Origin: Catellatospora citrea
GTDB taxonomy: Bacteria; Actinomycetota; Actinomycetes; Mycobacteriales; Micromonosporaceae
Length of the DNA stretch: 64,000 nucleotides
NCBI RefSeq assembly: GCF_003610235.1
Contig: NZ_RAPR01000001.1
Coordinates: forward strand, 8,432,001-8,496,000
Reading direction: 5' to 3'
The translations under genes and the position numbers were made by a program. The stretch's first letter is position 1. Every line of letters starts with the position of its first letter. The notes under the pieces were generated by a model that was not told where the DNA came from, ran no database searches, and saw only the letters and a list, made by a program, of their open reading frames with translations. Shown here one piece after another: positions 1 through 7,930 of this stretch.

Positions 1-948
1 GAAGTCGGTGGAGAACGGGCCGTCGTTGTTGGAGTCCGTCTTGCCGCCGCCGACCTGGTGCGTGGTGAAGAACGGGCCGGTGTACCCGGCCTGCACGTAA
101 CGGGCCAGCGGCTCGTAGCGGATCGGGTCGTAGCCCGCCGGCTTGGCGAACGGGATCCGGTTGCCGGCCTGGGTCAGGCACATCCGGAAGTTGTACGCCT
201 GGATCCGCCCGTCCCCGCTGCCCGCGGGCGCGACCGGGGTAGCCGAGATACCCGGCAGCAGCCCGCTGGCCGCGCTGCCCGGGGTCACGTACGGGTCGAC
301 GAACCGGTTGAACTGGTGCCCGCTGCGCAGCTGCACCCCGTTGATCGTCTCGCCGTAGACGCTGTTCGCCTCGCGCCCCGCCGTCCAGCCGACCCCGGCC
401 CGCGCCATCAGGTCACCCTCGTACGTCGCGTCGACGAACACCGGACCCCGGAACACCTGCCCGCTGTCGCAAGCCAGCTCGCTGATCCGGTTGCCGGCCA
501 TGGTCACCCCGGTCAGCCGGGTGTTCAGGTAGACCGGCACGCCCGCCTCGGCCAGCAGCTCGTCGAAGATCACGGACGCGACGTGCGGCTCGAACGTGAA
601 CCGGGCGGGTGAGGTCGGCGTGACGGCGGTGCCGTGGTACTTCGCGTACACCCGGCGGTAGAACTCGCCGGCCAGGCCGCCGATGGCGGCCTTGACGCCG
701 CTGTCTGTCATGCCGAGGCCGCCGGTGGACAGGCCGCCGACGTGCGAACCGGGCTCGACGATCAGCGCGCTGCGGCCCAGCCGCCGGGCGGTGACCGCGG
801 CGGCGATGCCCGCCGAGGTCGCGCCGTAGATCACCAGGTCGGCGGTGACGGCGGCGGCGGCCAGGGCGGGCAGCGAGACGGCGGGGGTGGCGGCGACGAC
901 CAGGGTCGCGGTGCCCAGGCGCAGGACATGGCGGCGGGTGTACGGCAT
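1..948 (-). CDS. Tat-exported FAD-dependent oxidoreductase, partial (C-terminus outside the window)
   Basis: The gene runs off the left edge; 316 codons are visible from the ATG at 948, which has a GGAG ribosome site 6 nt upstream. The N-terminus has a twin-arginine motif (RRHVLRL, residues 5-11) and an Ala-rich hydrophobic stretch to about residue 33, so export in folded form by Tat is expected. A Rossmann strand and dinucleotide loop follow (GATSAG, residues 42-47), then HVGGLSTGG (69-77), typical of the FAD_oxidored family (PF12831), whose members oxidise a range of small or carbohydrate-linked substrates. The substrate cannot be told from this part. It reads in the same direction as the methyltransferase upstream but is separated from it by a large inverted repeat, so it is probably transcribed on its own. 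Confidence 0.85.
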   Translation of the reverse strand, partial: MPYTRRHVLRLGTATLVVAATPAVSLPALAAAAVTADLVIYGATSAGIAAAVTARRLGRSALIVEPGSHVGGLSTGGLGMTDSGVKAAIGGLAGEFYRRVYAKYHGTAVTPTSPARFTFEPHVASVIFDELLAEAGVPVYLNTRLTGVTMAGNRISELACDSGQVFRGPVFVDATYEGDLMARAGVGWTAGREANSVYGETINGVQLRSGHQFNRFVDPYVTPGSAASGLLPGISATPVAPAGSGDGRIQAYNFRMCLTQAGNRIPFAKPAGYDPIRYEPLARYVQAGYTGPFFTTHQVGGGKTDSNNDGPFSTDF

Positions 949-1072
949 CGGACGCTCCAGATCGGCAGACGATCGGTCGGGGGAGCGCGCCGCCGCACCC
1001 GGCACCAAGGATCAAGCGCCCATCGACCGCTGTCAAGCGCTCCGCCCCGTCCGCCGCGTCCCCGCCGGCGTC

Positions 1073-1151
1073 ATGATCGCTCGACTTGCCAGGCAGATGG
1101 GCTGATGCGCGCTCAAGATACGCACAGGTGCCAGGCAAGTCGAGCGATCAT
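1073..1151. repeat. Long inverted repeat, 18-bp perfect arms, 43-nt spacer
   Basis: ATGATCGCTCGACTTGCC at 1073-1090 is exactly complementary in reverse to 1134-1151; allowing one mismatch the arms extend to 1073-1094 and 1130-1151. It fills most of the gap between the methyltransferase stop (1159) and the oxidoreductase start (948). It could act as a terminator with a long loop, but the long spacer and lack of a T-tract look more like a non-coding MITE-like or REP-like dispersed element. Confidence 0.7.
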
Positions 1152-1158
1152 GGGCGGG

Positions 1159-1899
1159 TCACTTGGTCGCGACGCCGCCCCAGAAGGCGTCGGGGACCTG
1201 CTCGGGGGTGCCGTCGGGGCGCCAGTCGGCGACCGGGACGATGCCGTCCGCGGTGACCTGCCAGCGGCCGAGCAGCTTGCCGAAGTCGGCGGGTTCGCGC
1301 ATGTGGAAGCCGGGGCCCATCATCGCCAGCGCCTCGGGGTAGCCGGCCAGTTCCATCGCGTCGAAGTCGAACGCCAGCCGGCTGCCCGCCGGGACCAGGT
1401 CGTACATCGCGTCCAGGGCGCGGGCCAGGGTCGCGTCGTCGAGGAACGCGGCCAGGCCGAGGAAGATCAGCCCGACCGGGCGGGTGGCGTGGTCGGGCAG
1501 CGCGCGGTCCAGCGCGGCGGCGTCGATGCCGCGCGGGTCGGCGGCGTCGCCGAGCACGTAGTCCACGTTCGGGCGCCCGGCCAGCAGCTCGCGCCCGGCC
1601 GCGACGATCTCCGGGTCCACGTCGGTGTAGAGGACCCGCGCGTCCGGCACGGTCTCGTGCACGTTGCCCTGGGCGGGGATGCCCGCGCCGAAGACGAGGA
1701 ACTGGTCCACCCCCTCGGCGGCCAGGTAGCGCGCCGCCCGGCCGGAGAACGCCCGCAGCGACCGGAAGATCGCCGCACACGGCCCGTACGCCCCCTCGAA
1801 AGCCTGCGCCGCGGCGACGTCGATCGGGTGGTGCCGGGTGCCGCTCAGCCAATAGTCGATCATCCGGGCGGTGCTCGGGGCCTGTGGGTCGGTCGTCAT
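1159..1899 (-). CDS. S-adenosylmethionine-dependent methyltransferase, PF04672 (DUF574) type
   Basis: A 246-residue cytoplasmic protein. ATG at 1899 is chosen because AAGGAG lies 8 nt upstream; the in-frame TTG directly before it is less likely. The sequence matches the actinobacterial SAM-methyltransferase family PF04672: an N-terminal STARMIDYWLSG segment near residue 9, a Gly-rich SAM loop (FGAGIPAQGN, about 70-80), an acidic strand end (YTDVDPE), and GDAADPRG just after. Members are abundant in actinomycetes and methylate mostly unknown small molecules. It stands alone, and its neighbours do not suggest a pathway. Confidence 0.85.
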   Translation of the reverse strand: MTTDPQAPSTARMIDYWLSGTRHHPIDVAAAQAFEGAYGPCAAIFRSLRAFSGRAARYLAAEGVDQFLVFGAGIPAQGNVHETVPDARVLYTDVDPEIVAAGRELLAGRPNVDYVLGDAADPRGIDAAALDRALPDHATRPVGLIFLGLAAFLDDATLARALDAMYDLVPAGSRLAFDFDAMELAGYPEALAMMGPGFHMREPADFGKLLGRWQVTADGIVPVADWRPDGTPEQVPDAFWGGVATK

Positions 1900-2096
1900 C
1901 AAGTCTTCTCCTTAAGCGAGGCGCGATCTCCATTCTCGCACCGTCGTGACCGGACGGTGCCGGTGCGGCCGTGCCTGCGGGTTCGCCGCCGTGGCGCGCG
2001 AACCCTGACGCCGCGCCCGAGCAGGACCGAAAAACCGCACCTGACGTCGTATGGAGTAAACGCGTGTTCCGGGGTGCCCGGCGGCTTAACAACCGT

Positions 2097-2102
2097 TACG
2101 GT
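2097..2102 (+). promoter_or_regulatory. Putative -10 element (TACGGT) of a leaderless gene
   Basis: TACGGT lies exactly 7 nt before the ATG at 2110, so transcription would begin at or next to the start codon. There is no Shine-Dalgarno sequence. No convincing -35 was found. Confidence 0.45.
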
Positions 2103-2109
2103 CGAACCC

Positions 2110-2907
2110 ATGAGCAACGTGACCCGTGACGTGTTCGACGACAAGGTGTCCGCCTGGCGGCAGTGGCAGGACGCGCCCTGGGGCAGGTTGCGCTACACCC
2201 TCGCCGAGCACAACATCGCGCGCCACCTCGACGGACGCCGCCTGCGCATCCTCGACGTGGCCGGCGGCAACGGCGTGGAGGCGGTCCGCTACGCGGCCGC
2301 GGGGCACCAGATCACCCTCGTCGACTACTCGTCGCAGATGCTGGTCTCCGCGCGCTCGCTGGCCGAGTCCACCGGCGTGGCACAGCGGGTCACCGTGATC
2401 GAGTCCGACGTCGCGAAGCTCGGCGACGTCGTCGAGCAGGGCGCCTTCGACCTGGTGCTGTGCCACAACCTGCTGCCGTACGTCGCCGACGTGGAGTCCA
2501 CGCTGGCCACCGTCATGGCGCCGCTGGCCGAGGGCGGCCTGCTCAGCATCATCGCCGGCAACGCCCACTCCGAGCCGCTGCGCGCGGCCATCCGCGACAT
2601 GGACCTGACCGCGGCGTACGAGACCCTCGACGCCGCCGAGCGGTTCACCCACACGTTCAACACCCCGGTCTACCCGCGCACCGCCGACGAGGTGTGCACC
2701 GCGCTGCGCCGCCTGGGCGCGGGGGTGCTCGGCCACTACGGCATCCGCTCGGTGTGCGACTACATCCCCGACGACGAGCGCAAGTACGACGCGTCGTTCT
2801 TCGCCGAGCTGGAGCGCCTGGAGATCGCGCTGTCGGACCGCATGCCGTTCCCGCTGACCGCGCGGCTGTTCCACCTGATCGCGAGCGCGCCCGTCACAGC
2901 TGGGTGA
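2110..2907 (+). CDS. Class I SAM-dependent methyltransferase, CmoM/SmtA-like
   Basis: A 265-residue protein starting at ATG 2110; the start is probably leaderless. Class I methyltransferase signatures are visible: SAM motif I (ILDVAGGNGVEAVRY, about residues 47-61), an acidic residue closing strand 2 (VDYSSQML), and DLVLCHNLLPYV for motif IV. The N-terminal RDVFDDKVSAW pattern resembles CmoM-like enzymes, which act on the wobble position of certain tRNAs, but many small-molecule methyltransferases share this architecture, so the substrate is open. The last 14 bases overlap the end of the convergent binding-protein gene. Confidence 0.85.
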   Translation: MSNVTRDVFDDKVSAWRQWQDAPWGRLRYTLAEHNIARHLDGRRLRILDVAGGNGVEAVRYAAAGHQITLVDYSSQMLVSARSLAESTGVAQRVTVIESDVAKLGDVVEQGAFDLVLCHNLLPYVADVESTLATVMAPLAEGGLLSIIAGNAHSEPLRAAIRDMDLTAAYETLDAAERFTHTFNTPVYPRTADEVCTALRRLGAGVLGHYGIRSVCDYIPDDERKYDASFFAELERLEIALSDRMPFPLTARLFHLIASAPVTAG

Positions 2908-4039
2908 GCACGTTGAAGTCGAGCCGGTCGGCCTCGGCGAGGTAGATGCGCTGGCGGGCGTGCCGCCGGCGCATCGCGATCGCGCCGCGCGGCCCCTCGT
3001 AGGTGACGGCGTCCGCGCCGGACCCGATGGCCCGCACGTCCAGCGAACCCGCCCGGTTGATCAGCGCGGCGAGCAGCAGCACGCCCTCGTAGCAGGACTC
3101 GCCGAGGCTGCCCGGCTGCGGCGCCTCGACGCCGAAGCGGCGCGCGTACTGGCCGTGGAAGTCGAGGTTCTCCGGGGTCACCAGCGTCGCGAAGAACCCG
3201 GCGGTGCTGAACAGGCCACGGGTCGCGTGCGCGCCGCTGGCCATCAGCATGTTCTCGTCCATCAGCGTGCTCAGCCGCAGGCAGCGCTGGTCCAGCCCGG
3301 ACGCGGCGAAGGCCCGGTTGAAGCGCACCGCGTCGTTGCCGACCAGCAGCATCAGCACCGCGTCGGCCGCGCTGCGCTCGACGCGGCGCAGCACGTCGGC
3401 GAAGCCGTGCACGCCCAGCGGCAGGAACGCCTGCCCGCACACCTGCGTGCCCGACTCCACCGCGTACCGGTGCGCGGCCGCCGCGGTCCGGCGTGGCCAC
3501 ACGTAGTCGTTGCCGACGATGAACCAGCGCTTGACCCGGTGCTCCCCGGCCAGCAGCCGCATCGCTGGCAGCAGCTGCTCGTCGGGCGTCTCGCTGGTCA
3601 GGAACACGCCTTCGGTGCGCTCGCCGCCCTCGTACAGGGCGGTGTAGACGTACGGCACGCGGTGCGCGATCCGGGGCGCGAGCGCCTGGCGCACCGAGGA
3701 GATGTGCCAGCCGGTCACGCCGTGCACCGCGCCCAGCGACACCAGGGCCTCGACCTCGGCGGCGACCCGTTCCGGGGCGGCCCCGCCGTCGACCGGCACC
3801 AGGCACAGCTCGCGGCCGAGCACACCGCCGTTGCGGTTGACCTCCTCCACGGCGAGCTGCGCGCACAGCTCGCAGGTGGGGCCGAAGATCCCGGCCGGGC
3901 CCTGCATCGGGAACACCAGTGCCACGTGGACGGTCTCGCCGAGGGTGCCCGTGGGCCGGCCGGGCAGTCCGGGGACGACCAGGCCGGGTAACCGCTGCGG
4001 CGGTACGGGCATGGGCACATGTTCTCCCGACCCGGTCAT
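2894..4039 (-). CDS. AmiC/UrtA-type periplasmic-binding-fold protein, apparently cytoplasmic
   Basis: A 381-residue protein of the Peripla_BP_6 family in the amide/urea branch (AmiC, FmdD, UrtA). The core begins at HVALVFPMQGPAGIFG and holds the branch's typical EEVNRNGGVLGREL and later FIVGNDYVWPRR segments. No signal peptide or lipobox is visible from either ATG 4039 (GGAG 3 nt upstream) or ATG 4081. That fits an intracellular sensor like AmiC, which binds an amide and controls an amidase operon, better than a transporter lipoprotein. It is divergent from a MarR regulator, starting only 71 bp away, so the two may form one ligand-sensing control unit. A true UrtA lipoprotein lies elsewhere in this window (24.1-25.3 kb). 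An unusual transporter component remains possible. Confidence 0.75.
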   Translation of the reverse strand: MTGSGEHVPMPVPPQRLPGLVVPGLPGRPTGTLGETVHVALVFPMQGPAGIFGPTCELCAQLAVEEVNRNGGVLGRELCLVPVDGGAAPERVAAEVEALVSLGAVHGVTGWHISSVRQALAPRIAHRVPYVYTALYEGGERTEGVFLTSETPDEQLLPAMRLLAGEHRVKRWFIVGNDYVWPRRTAAAAHRYAVESGTQVCGQAFLPLGVHGFADVLRRVERSAADAVLMLLVGNDAVRFNRAFAASGLDQRCLRLSTLMDENMLMASGAHATRGLFSTAGFFATLVTPENLDFHGQYARRFGVEAPQPGSLGESCYEGVLLLAALINRAGSLDVRAIGSGADAVTYEGPRGAIAMRRRHARQRIYLAEADRLDFNVLTQL

Positions 4040-4110
4040 GATCTCCAGACGGTTCCCGAACCTGACGCCCTTCTGTAGCATGAGTCACGTCCACCGGCCG
4101 AGGAGGGACC

Positions 4111-4560
4111 TTGCCCGCCCCAGCGCCTCACGGTCCGACGCCCGATCTGCTGCAGCTGCTCACCCACGCGGAACGCCTGCTGCAGCGGCGGCTGTCGGCG
4201 ATCCTGCGCGCCGAGCAGTGCTCGCCCGAGGCGTGGCGCGTGCTCACGCTGCTGGCGGCCGAGGGTGGACGCCCGATGACGGAGGTCGCCGACGGCGCGT
4301 TCCTGCCGCCCGGCACCCTGACCAAGGTCGTCGACCAGCTCGTCGAGCACGGCCTGGTGTACCGGCGGGTCGATCCGCTCGACCGCCGCCGCATCCGCGC
4401 CTACCTCAGCCCGCGCGGCCGCCAGCTGCACGACCGGATCGCGGCCCGGGTGCGGGGGAGCATAGCCGAGCTGGCCATGCCCGAGGGCGAGCGCGATCAG
4501 CTCGCTGCGCTGCTGGGTGCGCTGGGCGACGCGCTGTCCCGTCACCCGGCGGCCGCCTGA
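4111..4560 (+). CDS. MarR-family transcriptional regulator
   Basis: A 149-residue winged-helix repressor. The start is TTG at 4111, preceded by a strong GAGGAGGG ribosome site; no ATG is available nearby. The winged helix spans about residues 35-105 (MTEVADGAFLPPGTLTKVVD as recognition region, then VYRRVDPLDRRRIRAYL as wing), flanked by the helices that form the dimer interface. MarR proteins usually respond to small aromatic or amide-like ligands. Its divergent neighbour is an AmiC-like ligand-binding protein, so the 30-71 bp gap probably carries the operator for both. Confidence 0.85.
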   Translation: MPAPAPHGPTPDLLQLLTHAERLLQRRLSAILRAEQCSPEAWRVLTLLAAEGGRPMTEVADGAFLPPGTLTKVVDQLVEHGLVYRRVDPLDRRRIRAYLSPRGRQLHDRIAARVRGSIAELAMPEGERDQLAALLGALGDALSRHPAAA

Positions 4561-4818
4561 CCCGTCCGGGGCCATTGCCAAGGGGATAGACCTGCCTTAA
4601 TATGAAGTCGCAGTGGGCGGGAGCGCTTCCACGGCTCGGGCAGACGCAGAGCCGTTCCGCGACGGCATCGGGCGCAGGGATACCGCGTCCGGGGTCCACA
4701 TCGGCGCCGGCGTGTCGATGGCGGGACGCGCCGCAGGCATGCCCCGGCCCGTGACGTGCACGCGGTGCCACCCCACTTCGCCGAATGATGATCGACGCCT
4801 TGACAGGCTCACCTGACC

Positions 4819-4857
4819 CGTCCCGGTGCCCGGGGGTACAGCCCGCGCACCGGGACG
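4819..4857. terminator. Hairpin in the gap after the MarR gene
   Basis: CGTCCCGGTGC (4819-4829) pairs with GCACCGGGACG (4847-4857), an 11-bp perfect stem with further CCGGG/CCCG pairing inside the 17-nt loop. It sits in the 381-bp gap between the MarR gene and the lipoprotein. No gene could be supported in the rest of the gap. Confidence 0.5.
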
Positions 4858-4906
4858 CCTTTGTGGCCCGTACGCCGGCTGATCTGGCCGTGATCAACAG
4901 TCCAAT

Positions 4907-4935
4907 TAGGTCGGCACGCCGCGGGCTGGTATTAG
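4907..4935 (+). promoter_or_regulatory. Putative promoter of the small lipoprotein (leaderless)
   Basis: TTAGGT (4907-4912), a 17-nt spacer and TATTAG (4930-4935) lie 6 nt before the GTG at 4942. The gene has no ribosome site, which fits a leaderless transcript. Confidence 0.5.
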
Positions 4936-4941
4936 TTCCCG

Positions 4942-5406
4942 GTGACAATAATTCCGCAGCGCAACAATCTGTTCGGACTCCTTTTCGCGGCGACGGTCGT
5001 GGTGGCCGCCGCCGGCGGCTGTGCACCGGCCGCCGATACCCCCGAAGCCGCCGCCTCGACCCCGGTCGCGGCGGTTTCCGCCCCGGCGGACTCACCCGCC
5101 CCCGCCGCCTCGGCGGACGACGGCTGCCCGCCGGACGTCAACCTCATGTACGAGTGGCTCAAGGCCACCCCCGCCATCTTCAACGAGATCGACAAGAGCG
5201 TCACCGGCATCGGCGAGCCCAAGTGCGCCGACGGCTGGTCGACCGCGATGACCGTGGTCAAGAACGCGGACCCGCTGGTCGTGCTGTTCAAGTACGAGCC
5301 GAACACCGGCAAGTGGATCCCGGTCGGGCTGGGCTCCGACGGCGTCTGCGACGGTGCGGTCAAGGTGCCTGAGGCGGTGCAGGCCAAGCTCCACCCCGGC
5401 TGCTGA
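4942..5406 (+). CDS. Small secreted lipoprotein of unknown function
   Basis: A 154-residue protein starting at GTG 4942. Residues 10-26 form a hydrophobic signal and Cys27 (AAAGGC) is the likely lipidation site. An Ala/Pro/Ser linker to about residue 58 leads to a compact C-terminal domain with cysteines at DDGCPPD, EPKCADG, GVCDGA and the terminal HPGC, four in all, which could form two disulfides. The domain has the look of a small secreted fold but I do not recognise the family. It is single-gene and convergent with the next gene across a strong bidirectional terminator. Confidence 0.8.
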   Translation: MTIIPQRNNLFGLLFAATVVVAAAGGCAPAADTPEAAASTPVAAVSAPADSPAPAASADDGCPPDVNLMYEWLKATPAIFNEIDKSVTGIGEPKCADGWSTAMTVVKNADPLVVLFKYEPNTGKWIPVGLGSDGVCDGAVKVPEAVQAKLHPGC

Positions 5407-5410
5407 CGTG

Positions 5411-5444
5411 GAGGGCTCGTCCGCCCTGTGGCGGACGAGCCCTC
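5411..5444. terminator. Bidirectional terminator, 15-bp perfect stem
   Basis: GAGGGCTCGTCCGCC (5411-5425), loop CTGT, and its exact reverse complement (5430-5444) lie between the convergent lipoprotein and the glycosylase-ADP-ribosyltransferase gene. Confidence 0.85.
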
Positions 5445-5446
5445 GG

Positions 5447-7057
5447 TCACGCGACCATGCGCTGGTCGGCCAGCTCGGCCAGCCGCACTGTGCACAGGCC
5501 GCTGCGCTCGGCCTGCACGTCGGTGACCGTGAGTTGCGTGCCGGGCGCGAGGATGAACTCCTCCTCGCCGGTGAACGCGGAGAAACTCCGGATGCCCACC
5601 GCCCGCACCGGGGTCACCTCGAAGATGGTCCGCTTGCCGCGCCCGCCGAGGAACGCCTGCGCCACGCCGAGCTTCGAGGTGCACGAAGACACACCCCACC
5701 AGGTCACCGTCTGGCCCACCGGGTACTGCGCCCGCAGGTCGAGCGCCACCCCGCGCCACAGCGGCTCGGTCCGCGCGGGCAGCCGCGACACGGCCGAGAA
5801 CAGCAGCCGCAGATACGGCAGGTACGGCGTGATCCGGGTGCGGTCGGGGTGGCGCAGGGTCGCGTTGATCTGGCGGTAGAAGGCCGACTCGCACGTGTAG
5901 AGATACAGCGCCGCGACCTCGTCGGCGGTCAGGCCGCCGGTCGACTTCTCGGCCTGCTGCCGGCCGAAGTCGTGCGAGCTCTCCACGTACCAGTCGAGCC
6001 CGGACAGCAGCTTGGCGGCCGGGGCGACGGCTTCGCGGAAGTCCATGAGCGGGGTGTCGAAGACCCCCGTGATCGCGGGCAGCGCCAGGCCCTCGTCCTT
6101 GACGCTCGCGAGGCGTTCCAGGTAGAGCTTGTGCAGCTCCATCGTGGACGCGATGAACGCCCCCATCCGGTCGGCGGTGTCCACGTCCGCGCCCTGACCC
6201 GTGGTCTTGTTCCAGCCCTTGGCGGGCAGCCAGTCGATCTCGTCGGCGCCGAGTTCCCGCAGCGCCTCGTTGACCGTGGCGAAGTGGTCGCCGTCGCAGA
6301 AGATGTCTCCCTGCGCCGCGGGGTTGGGGTGGTCGATGTGCCGGACCTCGACATCCGGGTACTTCTTCTGCAGCCGGATCACGAGGTTCTTCAGGGTGCG
6401 GGCGTGCGCGCCCCACCACGCGAACACCACGCCCCGGTCCTGCTCGTCGGCGTGCTGCTTGGCCCGCAGGATCTCCTCGACGAGCTTCTCCACCACCGGC
6501 CGCCAGAAGGCGGTGTGCTGGTCGACGCCCATCGCGCCGTCGCCGCTGGCGGTCAGCGAGGCGTTCAGCAGCAGCACACCCTGGGTCAGCATCGCCTGGA
6601 ACCACTCCGGCGGCTGCACGGTGTCGTGCTGGCGCAGCAGCTTGCGGATGTCGGCGATCGGCGTCTTCTTCGGGATGCCGTGCTTCCACATCGCCGCCGC
6701 CTTGATGATGCAGCGGATCGTGATGACCTTGCCGAACTGGCTGTCGTTCCAGTCGTGGAAGGTGTTGTCGAACATGGCGATGCCGGTGGCGCTCTCCGGC
6801 CGTGGGTACGGGTTCTGCCCGAAGACGACGACCTTCCACTGGTGCGGCGGGTTCGGCTTGAGCGCCTGGAACGTCAGTTCACGGACGGGCACGACCTGCG
6901 GGCTGCGGCCCGGCCCGATGAACGTGGCCGCGGCAGGCTGTGCCTCGATGACCGGCTTCAGCAGCGGCAGCCACGGCTCGCCGCCGCCGTGGAAGAGGTC
7001 GGCGAGGCCGAGCGGGTCGTCCTGCCCGGCCGGTGTCGGCGCGGCGTTGTCGCTCAT
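5447..7057 (-). CDS. Uracil-DNA-glycosylase-like / NAD:arginine ADP-ribosyltransferase fusion
   Basis: A 536-residue protein with no signal peptide. ATG 7057 has GGGAG upstream; the ATG at 7102 has no ribosome site. Residues about 55-280 match the uracil-DNA glycosylase fold: motif A VVVFGQNPYPRP (77-87), VLLLNASLT (161-169), a WWGAHARTLK strand (214-223), and motif B DHPNP (242-246). In motif A the usual catalytic Asp (GQDPY) is Asn. A helical linker follows. Residues about 385-530 match the Arg-specific ADP-ribosyltransferase fold: the R of LWRGV (R435), the SSCTS Ser motif (457-461), and an E-x-E (E498-E500) before FILAPG, giving the complete R-S-ExE triad. The divergent neighbour is a macro-domain (ADP-ribose-binding) protein. 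Inference: the first domain targets the transferase to DNA, in the manner of a DarTG-like toxin or defence effector, with the macro protein as reverser. The substrate is unknown. Confidence 0.85.
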   Translation of the reverse strand: MSDNAAPTPAGQDDPLGLADLFHGGGEPWLPLLKPVIEAQPAAATFIGPGRSPQVVPVRELTFQALKPNPPHQWKVVVFGQNPYPRPESATGIAMFDNTFHDWNDSQFGKVITIRCIIKAAAMWKHGIPKKTPIADIRKLLRQHDTVQPPEWFQAMLTQGVLLLNASLTASGDGAMGVDQHTAFWRPVVEKLVEEILRAKQHADEQDRGVVFAWWGAHARTLKNLVIRLQKKYPDVEVRHIDHPNPAAQGDIFCDGDHFATVNEALRELGADEIDWLPAKGWNKTTGQGADVDTADRMGAFIASTMELHKLYLERLASVKDEGLALPAITGVFDTPLMDFREAVAPAAKLLSGLDWYVESSHDFGRQQAEKSTGGLTADEVAALYLYTCESAFYRQINATLRHPDRTRITPYLPYLRLLFSAVSRLPARTEPLWRGVALDLRAQYPVGQTVTWWGVSSCTSKLGVAQAFLGGRGKRTIFEVTPVRAVGIRSFSAFTGEEEFILAPGTQLTVTDVQAERSGLCTVRLAELADQRMVA

Positions 7058-7241
7058 CAGTGCTCCCGGGGACGGACCGTGCGGCGGCACGGTGATCGGC
7101 ATGGGGCTGGACGCTAACACCGGGTCACGACAACGCCCACAGGTCGGTTCGATCACGACCCGGCGGTTCGGAATTCGTCGGTGCGACCCGCTATCTTTCG
7201 AGCCGCTGGAACGACCCCCTACCCCGTGACCGGAGCGAACG
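7058..7241. promoter_or_regulatory. Divergent control region of the fusion and macro genes
   Basis: The 184-bp gap drives both genes. On the plus strand TTCGGA (7167-7172) and TATCTT (7192-7197), 19 nt apart, are a possible promoter for the macro gene, which has GGAG before its ATG. No clear plus- or minus-strand operator palindrome was found. Confidence 0.4.
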
Positions 7242-7916
7242 ATGACCGACAGCAGTGTGCAGCCCCAGCTCAAGGTAGTGCTGAGCGACGTCAACGCGAA
7301 GGTGGTGCAGGCGTGGCAGTCGGCGTTCGCCGACACACCCGAGGTCGAGATCTCCCGCGGATCGATCATCGACCGGCACGTCGACGCCTGGGTCAGCCCG
7401 ACCAACGCGCTGGGTGACATGAACGGCGGCGTCGACGCGGTCATCAAGCGGCACCTGGGCGCGGGCATCCAGCTGCGGGTGCAGCGGGCGATCCGGGACG
7501 GGTTCGGCGGCGCGCTGCCGATCGGGAGCGCGGTGTGCGTGCCGTCGGGCGCGGCCAACCCGAAGTTCCTGATCTCGACACCGACGATGAGCCAGTCGGC
7601 GGAGAACGTACGCGAGACGCTCAACGTGGCGCTGGCGTGCGCGGCGGCGTTCCAGGCGGTGCACCTGCAGAACGAGCGCGCGCCCGGCAGCATCACCTCG
7701 ATCGCGCTGGTCGGCATGGGCGCGGCGACGGGCAAGGTGCCGCCGCAGGTGTGCGCGAACCTGATGTGGGCCGGTTACACGCTGTTCCAGGACTACTCGT
7801 TCGCCGACTACGACGAGCTGCGGGCGACGATCTGTGCGCAGCTCGGCGACATCGAGAGCCGCCCCGTGCAGCGGGTGCGGATCACCCCTCCGGCGCGCCC
7901 GGCCGGTCGCCGCTGA
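7242..7916 (+). CDS. Macro-domain protein (ADP-ribose binding or hydrolase)
   Basis: A 224-residue protein starting at ATG 7242 (GGAG 8 nt upstream). Residues about 37-185 follow the macro fold: ISRGSIIDRHVDAWVSPTN (37-55) in place of the classic GDIT..VDAIVNAAN, the substrate loop LGDMNGGVDAVI (57-68), and a Gly-rich phosphate loop VGMGAATGKVP (157-167). The SPTNxxGxMxGGVD variant belongs to a recognised macro branch seen in bacteria and phages. Macro proteins bind ADP-ribose and often hydrolyse it from nucleic acid or protein. Being divergent from an ADP-ribosyltransferase fusion, it is the natural candidate antidote or recycling enzyme. It ends at a terminator before the convergent carboxypeptidase. 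Confidence 0.85.
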   Translation: MTDSSVQPQLKVVLSDVNAKVVQAWQSAFADTPEVEISRGSIIDRHVDAWVSPTNALGDMNGGVDAVIKRHLGAGIQLRVQRAIRDGFGGALPIGSAVCVPSGAANPKFLISTPTMSQSAENVRETLNVALACAAAFQAVHLQNERAPGSITSIALVGMGAATGKVPPQVCANLMWAGYTLFQDYSFADYDELRATICAQLGDIESRPVQRVRITPPARPAGRR

Positions 7917-7930
7917 CCGCGTCGTCGGGA

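Noticed and set aside
634..2907. A 757-residue plus-strand open frame
   Set aside because: Only the part from ATG 2110 is a methyltransferase; the earlier part is antisense to two well-supported minus-strand genes.
4597..4816. Short open frames in the gap after the MarR gene
   Set aside because: No ribosome site, no recognisable protein, and they occur on both strands over the same bases.
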